From positions 1 to 64,000 of the forward strand of contig JAABQQ010000271.1 in NCBI GenBank assembly GCA_011391405.1: 64,000 nucleotides of DNA. The letters run 5' to 3'. Positions within the stretch are counted from its first letter, which is position 1; the number at the start of each line of letters is the position of its first letter. Under the pieces are notes generated by a model. It ran no database searches, was not told the origin of the DNA, and saw only the letters and a list, made by a program, of their open reading frames with translations. Below are positions 21,942 through 31,658 of this stretch, in pieces. The DNA is from Gammaproteobacteria bacterium. GTDB taxonomy: Bacteria; Pseudomonadota; Gammaproteobacteria; Steroidobacterales; Steroidobacteraceae. Position numbers and translations under genes: made by a program.

Positions 21942-22355
21942 GTGCCGCTTGCACTGAAGAAGAGCGTGAAACAACTGGTGGACGAGGCGTTGGCCGAAAT
22001 CGAGACGCTGAGCGTCGATGAGGCGCGCGCGCTGCTCGGCCGGCCCGACGTTACATTCATCGACTTGCGCGATCCGCGCGAACTCTGGCGCGAAGGCGGC
22101 ATGCCCGGCGCAGTCAACGTGACCCGCGGCATGCTCGAGTTCTGGATCGATCCGGCAAGCCCGTACCACAAGGACTTCTTCGCCTCGGGCAACCGCTTCG
22201 TTTTCTTCTGTGCCGGCGGTTGGCGTTCCGCACTTGCCGCGAAAACCGCCCAGGACATGGGACTCACGCCGGTCGCCCACCTCCACGGTGGGTTCGGCGC
22301 CTGGAAGAAATCGGGCGCGCCGGTTGCAACCATCGAACCGAAACAGGTGCGGTAG
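21942..22355 (+). CDS. Rhodanese-like domain protein
   Basis: FIDLRDPRELWREGGMPGAVNVTRGMLEF; FCAGGWRSALAAKTA (active-site Cys loop); GTG start. Confidence 0.87.
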   Translation: MPLALKKSVKQLVDEALAEIETLSVDEARALLGRPDVTFIDLRDPRELWREGGMPGAVNVTRGMLEFWIDPASPYHKDFFASGNRFVFFCAGGWRSALAAKTAQDMGLTPVAHLHGGFGAWKKSGAPVATIEPKQVR

Positions 22356-22363
22356 GATTTCAC

Positions 22364-23176
22364 ATGGCCAACCCGATCGATTCGCTGCTCGAGACCCCCG
22401 ATGTGCTGACGCAACTGGCCGTGCAATACGGTCCGCGCGTGCTCGCCGCGGCGCTGGTGCTGGTAGCCGGCTTTTTCGTGATGCATTGGGTCGCGAAGTT
22501 CGCGGCGCGCGGCCTCAGCCGGCTGCCGCTCGAGCAACCGGTGCGCGACCTGCTGCTGCGGGTCGTCCGGATCGTCGTCTTGTTCCTGTTCCTGCTGATC
22601 GCGCTGCAGAACCTCGGAATCGACCTGCTGCCACTGCTCGCCGGCCTCGGCATCGCGGGTGCGGGCATCGCACTGGCGCTCCAGGGCGTGCTGGGCAACG
22701 TGGCCGCGGGACTCACGATCATCTTCACGCGGCCGTTCCGTGTCGGCGAGTACATCTCGATCGCCGGGGAGGAAGGTGTCGTCAGCAAGATCTCGATCTT
22801 CAGCACGACGCTGCGCCACAGCGACCTCTCGCTGGTCGTGATCCCCAACCGCAAGATCGCCGGCGAGATCCTGCACAACTACGGCGAGATCCGGCAACTG
22901 GACCTCACCGTGAACGTGGCGTACGGGACCGACATCGATGCCGCCGTTGGCGCGGTCCGGGACGTGCTCGCGTCCAATCCACGCGTGCTGCAGGATCCGG
23001 CGCCGCTGGTTGCCGCCGCAGCGCTCGGCGATCACGCCATCTCGATCGCCATCAAGCCCTGGGTGACGGTGCCGGATTACGTTGCCGCTGCCGGTGAGAT
23101 CAACCCGGCCGTGGTCGAGTCATTCCGCCTGCAGGGCGTGCAGATTCCCGTCCTCCGAGTCACTGTCAGCGCTTGA
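22364..23176 (+). CDS. MscS-family mechanosensitive ion channel
   Basis: LAGLGIAGAGIALALQGVLGNVAAGLTIIFTRPFRVGEYI (TM3 region). Confidence 0.92.
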   Translation: MANPIDSLLETPDVLTQLAVQYGPRVLAAALVLVAGFFVMHWVAKFAARGLSRLPLEQPVRDLLLRVVRIVVLFLFLLIALQNLGIDLLPLLAGLGIAGAGIALALQGVLGNVAAGLTIIFTRPFRVGEYISIAGEEGVVSKISIFSTTLRHSDLSLVVIPNRKIAGEILHNYGEIRQLDLTVNVAYGTDIDAAVGAVRDVLASNPRVLQDPAPLVAAAALGDHAISIAIKPWVTVPDYVAAAGEINPAVVESFRLQGVQIPVLRVTVSA

Positions 23177-23184
23177 GGTCCTCC

Positions 23185-24600
23185 GTGCAGATCAACGCCC
23201 GCAACCTTATTACCTTGGTCAGCCTGCTGCTGGTCGCTTTCTCCACCGGGGCACGAAAGGTCGACGCTGATCTCGACCAGGCCACGGCCCAGCGCATCGA
23301 CGCGGCGGCCGCGGCAGTACTGCAGCAGACAGGTGTGCCGAGCGCCTCGATTGCGGTGGTGAGGGACGGCCGCATCGTCTACGCGCAGGCGTACGGCAGT
23401 GCCGAACTGGAGCCGCAAGTCCTGCGTACCCGCCCGGCGATGCGCTACGCGATCGGCTCGATCTCGAAGCAGTTCACCGCGTCGGCACTGCTCCTGCTGC
23501 AACAGGACGGCAAGCTCTCGCTCGACGACAAGGTGGCGAAATACTTTCCGCAACTGACCCGTGCGAACGAGATCACGATCCGCCAACTGCTGACCCACAC
23601 GTCGGGCTACCAGGACTATTGGCCGCAGGACTATACGTTTGCCGAAATGCGGCAGCCGACGCAGCCCGCGGCAATCCTCGACCGCTGGGCGCGCCAGCCG
23701 CTCGACTACGAACCCGGCATGCGCTGGCAATACAGCAACACGGGCTACGTGCTCGCAGGGCTCATCGTCGAGAAGGTCAGCGGCGAGCCGCTGTACCGGT
23801 TCCTCGAACGCCGCATCTTCGAACCACTGGGGATCGAGTCGGTTCGCGACTTCGACAATGAGCCGCTGGCCCATGGCACGGTACCGGGCTACGAATCGTA
23901 TGCGCTGGGACCCCCTCGTTCGTCCGGATACAGCGGCCCGGGCTGGCTGTTCGGCGCGGGCGGTCTCGCCATGAACGCAGAGGACCTGGCTCGCTGGAAC
24001 ATTTCATTGATCAATCGCACCGTGCTGAGCGCCGACTCCTATCGCGAGCTCGAAACCGAAGTACTGCTGAAAAATGGCGCCGGCACCGACTACGCGCTGG
24101 GACTCGACGTTGCGATAGACGGGCAGCGGCGCAAGCTGGAACACGGTGGCGAAGTGGCGGGATTCACGGCGCTGAATGTCGTCTATCCCGACGACGGCGT
24201 GGCCATCGTGGTCCTGACCAATCTCATGGCATCGCATGCGCCCGACCAGCTTGCGGCGAAGATCGCGGACATCGTCTTCGAACACGCCGACGCGACCGAT
24301 ACCGCGCGGAAGGCGCAAACGAAGGCGATCTTCGAAGGCCTGCGCGCCGGCCGCATCGACCGCTCGCAGTTCACGTCGAACGCGAACGGTTACTTCTCGG
24401 CGCAAGCCCTGGCCGATTTCCAGGCGAGCCTCGGCCCGCTCGGTGCGCCGAGGGAATTCAAGCATGTCCGGACGTGGCAGCGCGGCGGCATGACCGGTCG
24501 CTCGTACCACGCCGTGTATCCTGATCGAAAACTGCGCGTCTGGACCTACGAACTGCCGGACGGCAAGCTCGAGCAGTTGCAGGTCCATGCGATCGAATAG
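23185..24600 (+). CDS. Serine hydrolase, beta-lactamase class C family
   Basis: GSISKQFTASALLLLQQDGKLSLDD; WQYSNTGYVLAGLIVEKVSG; LEHGGEVAGF. Confidence 0.9.
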   Translation: MQINARNLITLVSLLLVAFSTGARKVDADLDQATAQRIDAAAAAVLQQTGVPSASIAVVRDGRIVYAQAYGSAELEPQVLRTRPAMRYAIGSISKQFTASALLLLQQDGKLSLDDKVAKYFPQLTRANEITIRQLLTHTSGYQDYWPQDYTFAEMRQPTQPAAILDRWARQPLDYEPGMRWQYSNTGYVLAGLIVEKVSGEPLYRFLERRIFEPLGIESVRDFDNEPLAHGTVPGYESYALGPPRSSGYSGPGWLFGAGGLAMNAEDLARWNISLINRTVLSADSYRELETEVLLKNGAGTDYALGLDVAIDGQRRKLEHGGEVAGFTALNVVYPDDGVAIVVLTNLMASHAPDQLAAKIADIVFEHADATDTARKAQTKAIFEGLRAGRIDRSQFTSNANGYFSAQALADFQASLGPLGAPREFKHVRTWQRGGMTGRSYHAVYPDRKLRVWTYELPDGKLEQLQVHAIE

Positions 24601-24602
24601 CG

Positions 24603-24980
24603 TCAGTTCATCGAGTGCAGCCCGATGAGGTTGCCTTCGGTGTCGATGGCCAGGACGATGTGGCCGTACTCGCCGATCGACATCTTTTCCCGCTGGATCT
24701 TGCCGCCCGCCGCGTCCACGCGGCCGCCCTCGACGGCGCAATCGTCGCAGCCGAAGTAAATCATCGTGCCGCCAGGTGTCGAGGGCATGCCGGGCGTGCG
24801 GACGAGCGCCCCGCCGGCGCCGGGCCGGTCGGGTGACATCTGGAATGACCACATCTCGAGATCCTGGTCAACGGGACCAAGCTGCTCGAGCTTCACGTCC
24901 AGGACGGTCTCGTAGAAGCGTCGGGCGCGGGCCATGTCCTGCACGTAGATCTCGAACCAGCGAACAGCGTTTTCGGCCAT
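24603..24980 (-). CDS. VOC / glyoxalase-like protein
   Basis: NAVRWFEIYVQDMARARRFYETVLDVKLEQL...GHIVLAIDTEGNLIGLHS. Confidence 0.88.
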   Translation of the reverse strand: MAENAVRWFEIYVQDMARARRFYETVLDVKLEQLGPVDQDLEMWSFQMSPDRPGAGGALVRTPGMPSTPGGTMIYFGCDDCAVEGGRVDAAGGKIQREKMSIGEYGHIVLAIDTEGNLIGLHSMN

Positions 24981-25078
24981 GACGGTTCTCCTTGCGTCGA
25001 CCATGAACACCGTGGCTTCGGGCCAGGCCCTCGCCGCCGCTGGCCCGATCCCGAAGCCGGTGCATTCTCGTACCGATC

Positions 25079-25156
25079 TTATCGAATCGAATCCTCGATC
25101 TGCTGCAGCATGTACAGCACCACCGAGGCGATGATCACGATCGCTGCGATTTCCAT
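25079..25156 (-). CDS. Possible 25-aa single-TM small protein
   Basis: MEIAAIVIIASVVLYMLQQIEDSIR*; not in the supplied ORF track. Confidence 0.3.
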   Translation of the reverse strand: MEIAAIVIIASVVLYMLQQIEDSIR

Positions 25157-25281
25157 GGGTCACTCCATTCGACGTCCGCCGGCTTGGCGTGCACGAATGA
25201 TCGGTCCCGGGTATTGCTGCGCCGCGTCAAGCAGTTGAAGGTTTCGTGAACGGACCCGGCGAAATGGAATGAACGTCGCGT

Positions 25282-25482
25282 TTATGCGAGCGATCCGCGG
25301 ATTTCGCCCGCCAGTTCGTCGATCGCTTGCGTCGCCGCCGGCGTGATCTGGGGCAAACCTGCAAAGCCATGGACCATGCCCGCGTAACGACGGGCGATGA
25401 CCTCGACGCCCGCGGCCCGCAACCTCTCGGCCAACGCCTCGCCTTCACCAGGATCGACGGGCATGCGGGCGCTGCCGCTCCG
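25282..25482 (-). pseudogene. C-terminal remnant of an alpha/beta-hydrolase-fold-3 esterase
   Basis: DPGEGEALAERLRAAGVEVIARRYAGMVHGFAGLPQITPAATQAIDELAGEI; upstream catalytic part absent, abutting the RidA-like gene. Confidence 0.7.
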
Positions 25483-25483
25483 T

Positions 25484-25987
25484 TCAGCGCGCCGCCACCA
25501 CTTCGATCTCGACCAGCGCACCCGGCATGGGCAGAGCCACCACCTGCACGGTGGTCCTCGCCGGCAGGTTTCCCTGGCTGGCGGGCCCGAAGTGGCGAGC
25601 GTAGGCCTTCATCAAGCCGCCGAAATCCATGCCGCCGCCCTTTGCCGGGTCGCCCACCATGAAGACGTTCATCTTCACGACGTCGGCCATCGTCAGCCCG
25701 GACGCAGCGAGTTCCTTCTCGATCTTGGCCAGCACGCTGGCCACCTGGGTCTCGGTATCGCCGAGGCGCTCGATGCTGCCGGCCGGGGCGTCAGGTTTGG
25801 CGACATCTGCGAGCGTGCCGCTGACGAAAACGATGCGCGCTGCGCCAGGCACGCCGACGCTGCTTGCGATCGGGAAATCGGGCAGCGACCGACGCACGAT
25901 TGCGTCCGCGGCTGGGGCAGCAAGCGGCAGCGCAAGCAGCGCACACGTTAACGACGATGCAAAGAATCGACTGTCGAGTACTTTCAT
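25484..25987 (-). CDS. RidA (YjgF/YER057c/UK114) family protein with signal peptide
   Basis: SSVGVPGAARIVFVSGTLAD...VASVLAKIEKELAASGLTMADVVKMNVFMVG...PARTTVQVVALPMPGALVEIEVVA. Confidence 0.88.
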   Translation of the reverse strand: MKVLDSRFFASSLTCALLALPLAAPAADAIVRRSLPDFPIASSVGVPGAARIVFVSGTLADVAKPDAPAGSIERLGDTETQVASVLAKIEKELAASGLTMADVVKMNVFMVGDPAKGGGMDFGGLMKAYARHFGPASQGNLPARTTVQVVALPMPGALVEIEVVAAR

Positions 25988-26093
25988 GCAACCTCCTGTC
26001 GGGCCGTCGTAGACACGCTGCCATGCAAAAATGCACGTGACCGCGGCGGACATAGCATACTCAGTCCAGAATAACGCTCGCAGGGGAATCGCA

Positions 26094-26714
26094 TTGAACG
26101 CATCTGACACGTCTCGCAGGAGATTCTTGCAGGCCTCCGGCGGCGCGCTTGGAATGGCGTGGCTCGCGGCCAGCTGGCCCAAAGTCGTCGCCGCAGCCGA
26201 ACACGCCCACCAGATGGTCAGCGACACGGCGGATCGCAGCAAGTTGCTGCTGCTCACGCCCGCACAGGCCCGTGACGTCGACGCAATCGCGTCGCAGATC
26301 GTCCCGAGTGGCGCCACCCCGGGCGCACATGAAGCCGGGGTCGTCTACTTCATCGACCATGTGCATGCGGGGTTGTGGCAAGAGAACGGCAAGGAGTTCG
26401 TGGCGGGCCTGACCGACTTCCAGTCGAAGTGCGCCAAGCACCATCCGGGCGTCGCGCAGTTTGCAGACCTGCCGTTCGACGACCAGACGGCGTACCTCAA
26501 GCACATCGAGCACACGCCGTTCTTCGGCGGCATGAAGTTCCTGACGGTGCTCGGCCTTCTCGCCCTGCCCTCCTATGGCGGCAACGCGGACAAGCTCGGC
26601 TGGAAGCTCGTGGGTTTCGTCGACCAGCATGCGTGGCAGCCCCCGTTCGGACATTACGACGCCGAATACGCCGGGTTCGTGCCGTACCCGAAGACTGCGG
26701 GGCAGCAGTCATGA
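26094..26714 (+). CDS. Gluconate 2-dehydrogenase subunit 3 family protein (Tat signal)
   Basis: SRRRFLQASGGALGMAWLA twin-Arg signal; DVDAIASQIVPSGATPGAHEAGVVYFID; start uncertain (TTG 26094 or ATG 26031). Confidence 0.82.
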   Translation: MNASDTSRRRFLQASGGALGMAWLAASWPKVVAAAEHAHQMVSDTADRSKLLLLTPAQARDVDAIASQIVPSGATPGAHEAGVVYFIDHVHAGLWQENGKEFVAGLTDFQSKCAKHHPGVAQFADLPFDDQTAYLKHIEHTPFFGGMKFLTVLGLLALPSYGGNADKLGWKLVGFVDQHAWQPPFGHYDAEYAGFVPYPKTAGQQS

Positions 26715-28363
26715 GCGCGCGCCAGTTCAAACCGACGGACACCGTCGACTTCGTCGTGGTGGGTTCTGGAGCCGCGGGCGGCGTGATGGCTCGCGAGCTG
26801 TCGCAGGCCGGTTTCGAGGTGCTGGTGCTCGAGCAGGGACCGCGCTTCACGGCCGCGGATTTCCGCCACGACGAGCTGGACCACTGGTTCAACGGCGCGC
26901 TCACCAACAAGCTCGACACGAATCCGCAGACGTTTCGCAAGACGGCGGCGGAGAAAGCGCAGCGTGTGACGGAGTTCCCTGCCGCCTGGTACGCACCGAA
27001 CGTCGGCGGCAGTTCCGTGCACTTCACCGCGAACTTCTGGCGCTTCCACGAAGTCGACTTCGACGAACGCAGCCGGCTGGGCGCGATCGCCGGCACTACG
27101 TTCGCCGACTGGCCGATCACGTACGCCGAACTCGAGCCGTACTACACCAAGGTCGAGTGGGAGGTCGGTGTGTCCGGGTTGGCCGGTGCCAGCCCGTTCG
27201 ACCCGTGGCGCAGCAAGCCGTATCCGATGCCGCCGCTGCCCGTGAAATCCTCGGGCGTGCTGCTCGAGCGCGGCGCACGCAAGATGGGTTGGCATCCCTA
27301 CCCGGCGCCGATGGCGATCGCCTCGGTGCCCTACAAGGATCGCGCCGCGTGCGCGCACTGCGGGTTCTGCATCGGGTTCGGCTGCGAAATGCAGGCGAAG
27401 TCGTCGACGCTGTACACCATGATCCCGGAGGCGGAGGCTACGGGACGCTGCGAAGTGCGGCCGCTGAGCTACGTGTCGCGCATCGAGACCAACGCGGCGG
27501 GCCGTGCGACCGGCGTCGCCTACTTCGACAAGGACAAGCGCGAGCACTTCCAGAAGGCACGCGCGGTCGTCGTGTGCGCCAACGGCGCCGAGTCGTCGCG
27601 GCTGCTGCTGATGTCGGCCAATGCAAAATTCCCCGACGGGCTCGCGAATTCGAGCGGCTACGTCGGCAAGAACCTGATGTTCAACACCTACGCCCAGATC
27701 AACGCGCTGTTCGAGCACGAACTGAACGAGTTCAAGAGCGCGCAGGTCACGCGTGTCGTGCACGACTGGTACGACAGCGACCCGAAGCGCGGTTTTTACG
27801 GCGGCGGCGGCATCGATTCGCGCATCGGCCCGATGCCGATTGCGTGGTCGCTGTTCGCGCCACCACCGGGTCGCACGTGGGGCGCCGGATTCAAATCGCT
27901 GCTCGAGGCCCTGCCGCGCGCGATGATCGTCGCTGGCCACGGCACGTCGCTTGCGCTCGAGACCAATCGCATCGACCTCGATCCGGAGCTGAAAGACGCC
28001 TGGGGACTGCCCGCGTTGCGGTTGACTTACAAGGACCATCCAGACGACCTGGCGATGGCGCGCTACCTGCAGGATCGTGGCGTCGAGTCCATGCAGGCAG
28101 CCGGTGCTCTCGAAATCTGGAAGGACCCGGTCGCCGAATCGACCGCCGGACCGCACCTGCTGGGCACCGCACGCATGGGCAACGACCCGAAGACCTCGGT
28201 CGTCGACAAGTACCACCGGTCGCACGACGTCCGCAACCTGTTCGTCTGCGATGGCTCGAGCTTCGTGACGTCCGGGCGCGGGCAGCCGACGATGACGATC
28301 CAGGCGCTCGCCTTCCGGGCCGGCGACCACATCGCGCAGTTCGCGAAGCACGGCGAGATCTGA
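26711..28363 (+). CDS. GMC-family FAD oxidoreductase
   Basis: VDFVVVGSGAAGGVMARELSQAGFEVLVLEQGP; GGSSVHFTANFWRF; C-term CDGSSFVTSGRGQPTMTIQALAFRAGDHI; ATGA overlap with the preceding gene. Confidence 0.93.
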   Translation: MSARQFKPTDTVDFVVVGSGAAGGVMARELSQAGFEVLVLEQGPRFTAADFRHDELDHWFNGALTNKLDTNPQTFRKTAAEKAQRVTEFPAAWYAPNVGGSSVHFTANFWRFHEVDFDERSRLGAIAGTTFADWPITYAELEPYYTKVEWEVGVSGLAGASPFDPWRSKPYPMPPLPVKSSGVLLERGARKMGWHPYPAPMAIASVPYKDRAACAHCGFCIGFGCEMQAKSSTLYTMIPEAEATGRCEVRPLSYVSRIETNAAGRATGVAYFDKDKREHFQKARAVVVCANGAESSRLLLMSANAKFPDGLANSSGYVGKNLMFNTYAQINALFEHELNEFKSAQVTRVVHDWYDSDPKRGFYGGGGIDSRIGPMPIAWSLFAPPPGRTWGAGFKSLLEALPRAMIVAGHGTSLALETNRIDLDPELKDAWGLPALRLTYKDHPDDLAMARYLQDRGVESMQAAGALEIWKDPVAESTAGPHLLGTARMGNDPKTSVVDKYHRSHDVRNLFVCDGSSFVTSGRGQPTMTIQALAFRAGDHIAQFAKHGEI

Positions 28364-28366
28364 CGG

Positions 28367-29344
28367 TCAGGCGGCGCGCATACCAGCCAGGCGCTGCGCG
28401 ATGATCGTCTCGGCTTCGCCCATGATGCGGTCGACCAGCTCGCGGCAGGTCGGCACGTCGTGGATGAGGCCGGCGACCATGCCGCACGACCACGCGCCCG
28501 CTTCCATGTCGCCCTGCTGCATGACCTTCACGTAGGCACCGGCAACATATTCGCGGACGTCGTCGATCGTCGTCGCCGCGCCCTTCTGCTTCTCGATCTC
28601 GACGACCTTGTCGACGGCAGTGTTGCGCAGGACGCGTTCGGTATTGCGCAGCGGCCGCATGATCAGCCGCGTGTCGAGTTCGCTGGCCTGCACCAGCGCC
28701 CGCTTCACGTTCTCGTGCACCGGCGCTTCCTTCGTGGCGATGAAACGCGTGCCCATGTTCACGCCGTCGGCGCCGAGTGCGAGCGCCGCGACGAGACTGC
28801 GCCCGTCTGCCATGCCGCCGGAAGCGACGAACGGAATCTTCAGCGCCTCGGCGGCGAGCGGCAACAGGATGAAGTTCGGCACGTCGTCCTCGCCCGGATG
28901 ACCTCCGCACTCGAAGCCGTCGACGCTCACGGCATCACAGCCGATCTTTTCGGCCTTGAGCGAGTGCCGCACCGACGTGCATTTATGAATGACCTTGATG
29001 CCGTGCTGCTTCAGCACCGGCAGGTACTGCTCGGGACTGCGGCCCGCGGTCTCGACGATGCGCACGCCGCCTTCGACGATCGCCTGAATGAGCTCGGCGT
29101 ACGGCGGGTTGGCGAACGTCGGCAGGAACGTCAGGTTGACCCCGAACGGCTTGTCGGTCATTTCGTGGCAGCGCCTGATCGCCGCTGCGAGCTTCTCGGG
29201 CGTGCCCAGCGTCAGGGCCGTAATCATGCCGAGGCCGCCAGCGTTGGAAACGGCCGACGCCAGTTCGGGCAAACCGACGAAATGCATGCCGCCCTGGATG
29301 ATCGGGTGCTGGATGCCGAAGAGTTCGGTGATGCGGGTCTTCAT
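28367..29344 (-). CDS. Nitronate monooxygenase family protein
   Basis: MKTRITELFGIQHPIIQGGMHFVGLPELASAVSNAGGLGMITALT; GCDAVSVDGFECGGHPGEDDV; GGMADGRSLVAALALGADGVNMGTRFIATKE. Confidence 0.93.
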   Translation of the reverse strand: MKTRITELFGIQHPIIQGGMHFVGLPELASAVSNAGGLGMITALTLGTPEKLAAAIRRCHEMTDKPFGVNLTFLPTFANPPYAELIQAIVEGGVRIVETAGRSPEQYLPVLKQHGIKVIHKCTSVRHSLKAEKIGCDAVSVDGFECGGHPGEDDVPNFILLPLAAEALKIPFVASGGMADGRSLVAALALGADGVNMGTRFIATKEAPVHENVKRALVQASELDTRLIMRPLRNTERVLRNTAVDKVVEIEKQKGAATTIDDVREYVAGAYVKVMQQGDMEAGAWSCGMVAGLIHDVPTCRELVDRIMGEAETIIAQRLAGMRAA

Positions 29345-29440
29345 GGGCGGCCTCGGATTCCTGTTGGGCAACAGCCGGCGATTGTCGCCGATCCGTTCGG
29401 CAACCGCTCATCTTCGCCAGCGGCCAACCCGGCGGCTCAC

Positions 29441-29818
29441 CTATTTCCTGGACCCGGCGACCTTCTTTGCTTCAGCCAGTGCCTTGCCCGCGGCACGCTG
29501 CGCACACTCCTTGGTGTCGGGCCCGGAGTCCGGATAGGCCTTGCCGAGCTTCTCGCAGACGACCTTCGCCGCCTCGTTGATCCGCCAGTCCAGCGTTGCG
29601 ACATCCGCCGGCTTCGCCAGGTCGAGGTCCGCGTAGCTCACTCGACTCGACATGACGACCTTGTAGTACCCCGGTGCCGGGCTGGCCGTGTCGGCCTTGC
29701 TCTCCTTGACGATGGGCGATGCCTCGACGACGATCTCTTCCAACGGCTGGGCAAGGACGCTGCCCCAGGCCACGCAGGCCGCGACCGGTATTGCGATCGA
29801 CAGAAATTTCCTTCTCAT
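29441..29818 (-). CDS. UrcA family secreted protein
   Basis: Signal peptide; VSYADLDLAKPADVATLDWRINEAAKVVCEKLG. Confidence 0.75.
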   Translation of the reverse strand: MRRKFLSIAIPVAACVAWGSVLAQPLEEIVVEASPIVKESKADTASPAPGYYKVVMSSRVSYADLDLAKPADVATLDWRINEAAKVVCEKLGKAYPDSGPDTKECAQRAAGKALAEAKKVAGSRK

Positions 29819-30056
29819 GACGCACTCCTTCGCTGATTGAGCCTGGGCGTGCCGGGGCGGCACGCGCTTCTCCCTATGGCCCAAGGCTAGTGCCGGACGC
29901 TGCCGAGGAAAATTCGGAGTGTTGGAACGACGCGCCGGTATTAATCGCTAGGCCACGCGGGCCGGCCCGGCGCCTCCACGAAATCCGCCCCAGACCTGCA
30001 CGTGATCCGGAATCTTCGGGTGAGAGACGGGCTGAATGCCCCTATCATCGGGCTCT

Positions 30057-31529
30057 ATGAGCCTGACCCGCCGAGTTCTCATCGTCCTGCTGGTCGTGAT
30101 CACCGCCCTGGTCGCGGTCGTCGCGTATCGCACGGCAACCTACACTCCGCTCACCGGCGACTTGCAGTCGCCTGTCGAACTCGCGCCGGCCGTGCGCATC
30201 GACGGCGCACTCCCTGCAAAGCACCTGGCGGAAGCCGTTCGATTCCGCACCGTCAGTCACCAGGACGCGAAGGACAACGAATGGGGCGAATGGGACCGTC
30301 TGCACGCGTGGCTTGCCGCGACCTACCCTGCGGCACACGCGGCCCTGACACGCGAACTGGTCGCCGGCCACACGCTGGTCTACACCTGGCGCGGCGCAGA
30401 CCCGTCGCTCCCGCCGATCGTCCTGATGGCTCACCACGATGTCGTCCCAGTGACGCCGGGCACCGAGCAGGACTGGTCGCACCCGCCGTTCGACGGCGTG
30501 ATCGCCGACGGCGCTGTATGGGGTCGTGGCTCCGTCGACGACAAGGGGTCGATGATCGGGTTGTTCGAGGGCATCGAGTCGCTGGTCACGAGCGGGTTCG
30601 TGCCACGTCGCACCGTGCACGTGGTCAGCGGGCACGATGAAGAGGCTGGCGGCACAGGGGCGCACGCAGCAGCGCAATTGCTGCACGCCCGTGGCGTGCA
30701 AGCGGAGTTCGTGCTCGACGAAGGCCTGGCCGTCATCTCCGATTTCCCGCTGCTTGGCCGACCCGTGGCGTTGATCGGTATTGCCGAGAAGGGCTACGCG
30801 ACGTTGACAGTCACCGCGCCGGCCACAGGCGGGCATTCCTCGGCTCCGCCACCGGAAACCGGCGTCGAAGTGCTTGCGAGGGCCGTGCTGGCCATCACTG
30901 GTGAGCCGTTTCCGCTCGAGTTCAAGGGACCAGCAGCCGACATGGTGCGCGCGCTCGCGCCGGATGCGCCGCTCCTCGTTCGCGTCGCTGTCGCGAATGA
31001 ATGGTTGTTCCGCCCACTGCTCGTGCGACAGATCGCGGCAACGGCCGCGGGCGCTGCAACTCTGCACACGACGATCGCGCCGACGATGCTGCGCGGCAGT
31101 CCAAAGGAAAACGTGCTGCCGCAAGACGCCGCGGCCTGGATCAACTACCGCATCGCACCGGGCCTGACCGCGGACGACGTGATGCGGCGCGCCTCGGCAG
31201 CGACCAACGGCCTCGGCGTGAAACTCGCCTGGGAGGGTCCTGCCTACGATCCTTCACCGGTGTCGTCGAGCACCTCGAAGGCATACCGCGTCATGGCGGA
31301 ACTCGCCGCGGGTGACGAGCGAACTCCCGTGGCGCCCGGCCTCGTCACGGCAACGACCGACAGCCGCCACATGGCCGGCCTGGCCAAGGATATTTACCGC
31401 TTTCAGCCGATCGTGGCGTCGATCGGCGAGCTGCAGATGATCCACGGCACGAACGAACACATGACGCTGGACAACCTGCGCCGCACGGCCGGGTTCTACG
31501 CGCGCCTGATCGCGACCGTCGCGCGCTGA
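30057..31529 (+). CDS. M20-family carboxypeptidase (Gly-X carboxypeptidase / CPS-like)
   Basis: PIVLMAHHDVVPV; WGRGSVDDKGSMIGLFEGIESL; VSGHDEEAGGTGA. Confidence 0.92.
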   Translation: MSLTRRVLIVLLVVITALVAVVAYRTATYTPLTGDLQSPVELAPAVRIDGALPAKHLAEAVRFRTVSHQDAKDNEWGEWDRLHAWLAATYPAAHAALTRELVAGHTLVYTWRGADPSLPPIVLMAHHDVVPVTPGTEQDWSHPPFDGVIADGAVWGRGSVDDKGSMIGLFEGIESLVTSGFVPRRTVHVVSGHDEEAGGTGAHAAAQLLHARGVQAEFVLDEGLAVISDFPLLGRPVALIGIAEKGYATLTVTAPATGGHSSAPPPETGVEVLARAVLAITGEPFPLEFKGPAADMVRALAPDAPLLVRVAVANEWLFRPLLVRQIAATAAGAATLHTTIAPTMLRGSPKENVLPQDAAAWINYRIAPGLTADDVMRRASAATNGLGVKLAWEGPAYDPSPVSSSTSKAYRVMAELAAGDERTPVAPGLVTATTDSRHMAGLAKDIYRFQPIVASIGELQMIHGTNEHMTLDNLRRTAGFYARLIATVAR

Positions 31530-31658
31530 GTCCTTCCCTGCGCACTACCGCAGCGCAGCTTGACGCCGCGAAATGCGGAGCGTATCCGGTATCGCTGCTG
31601 CAGCGTGACCTGCAGCCGGTGTAACGCAGCCACCCACAATCGCAGGAGGGATCCGGCC

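Noticed and set aside
20853-22286. 477-aa antisense ORF over the CadC-like regulator
   Set aside because: Overlaps two well-supported plus-strand genes; no recognisable domain.
26575-28404. 609-aa plus-strand ORF overlapping the GMC oxidoreductase
   Set aside because: Wrong frame; the GMC motifs are in the 26711-28363 frame.
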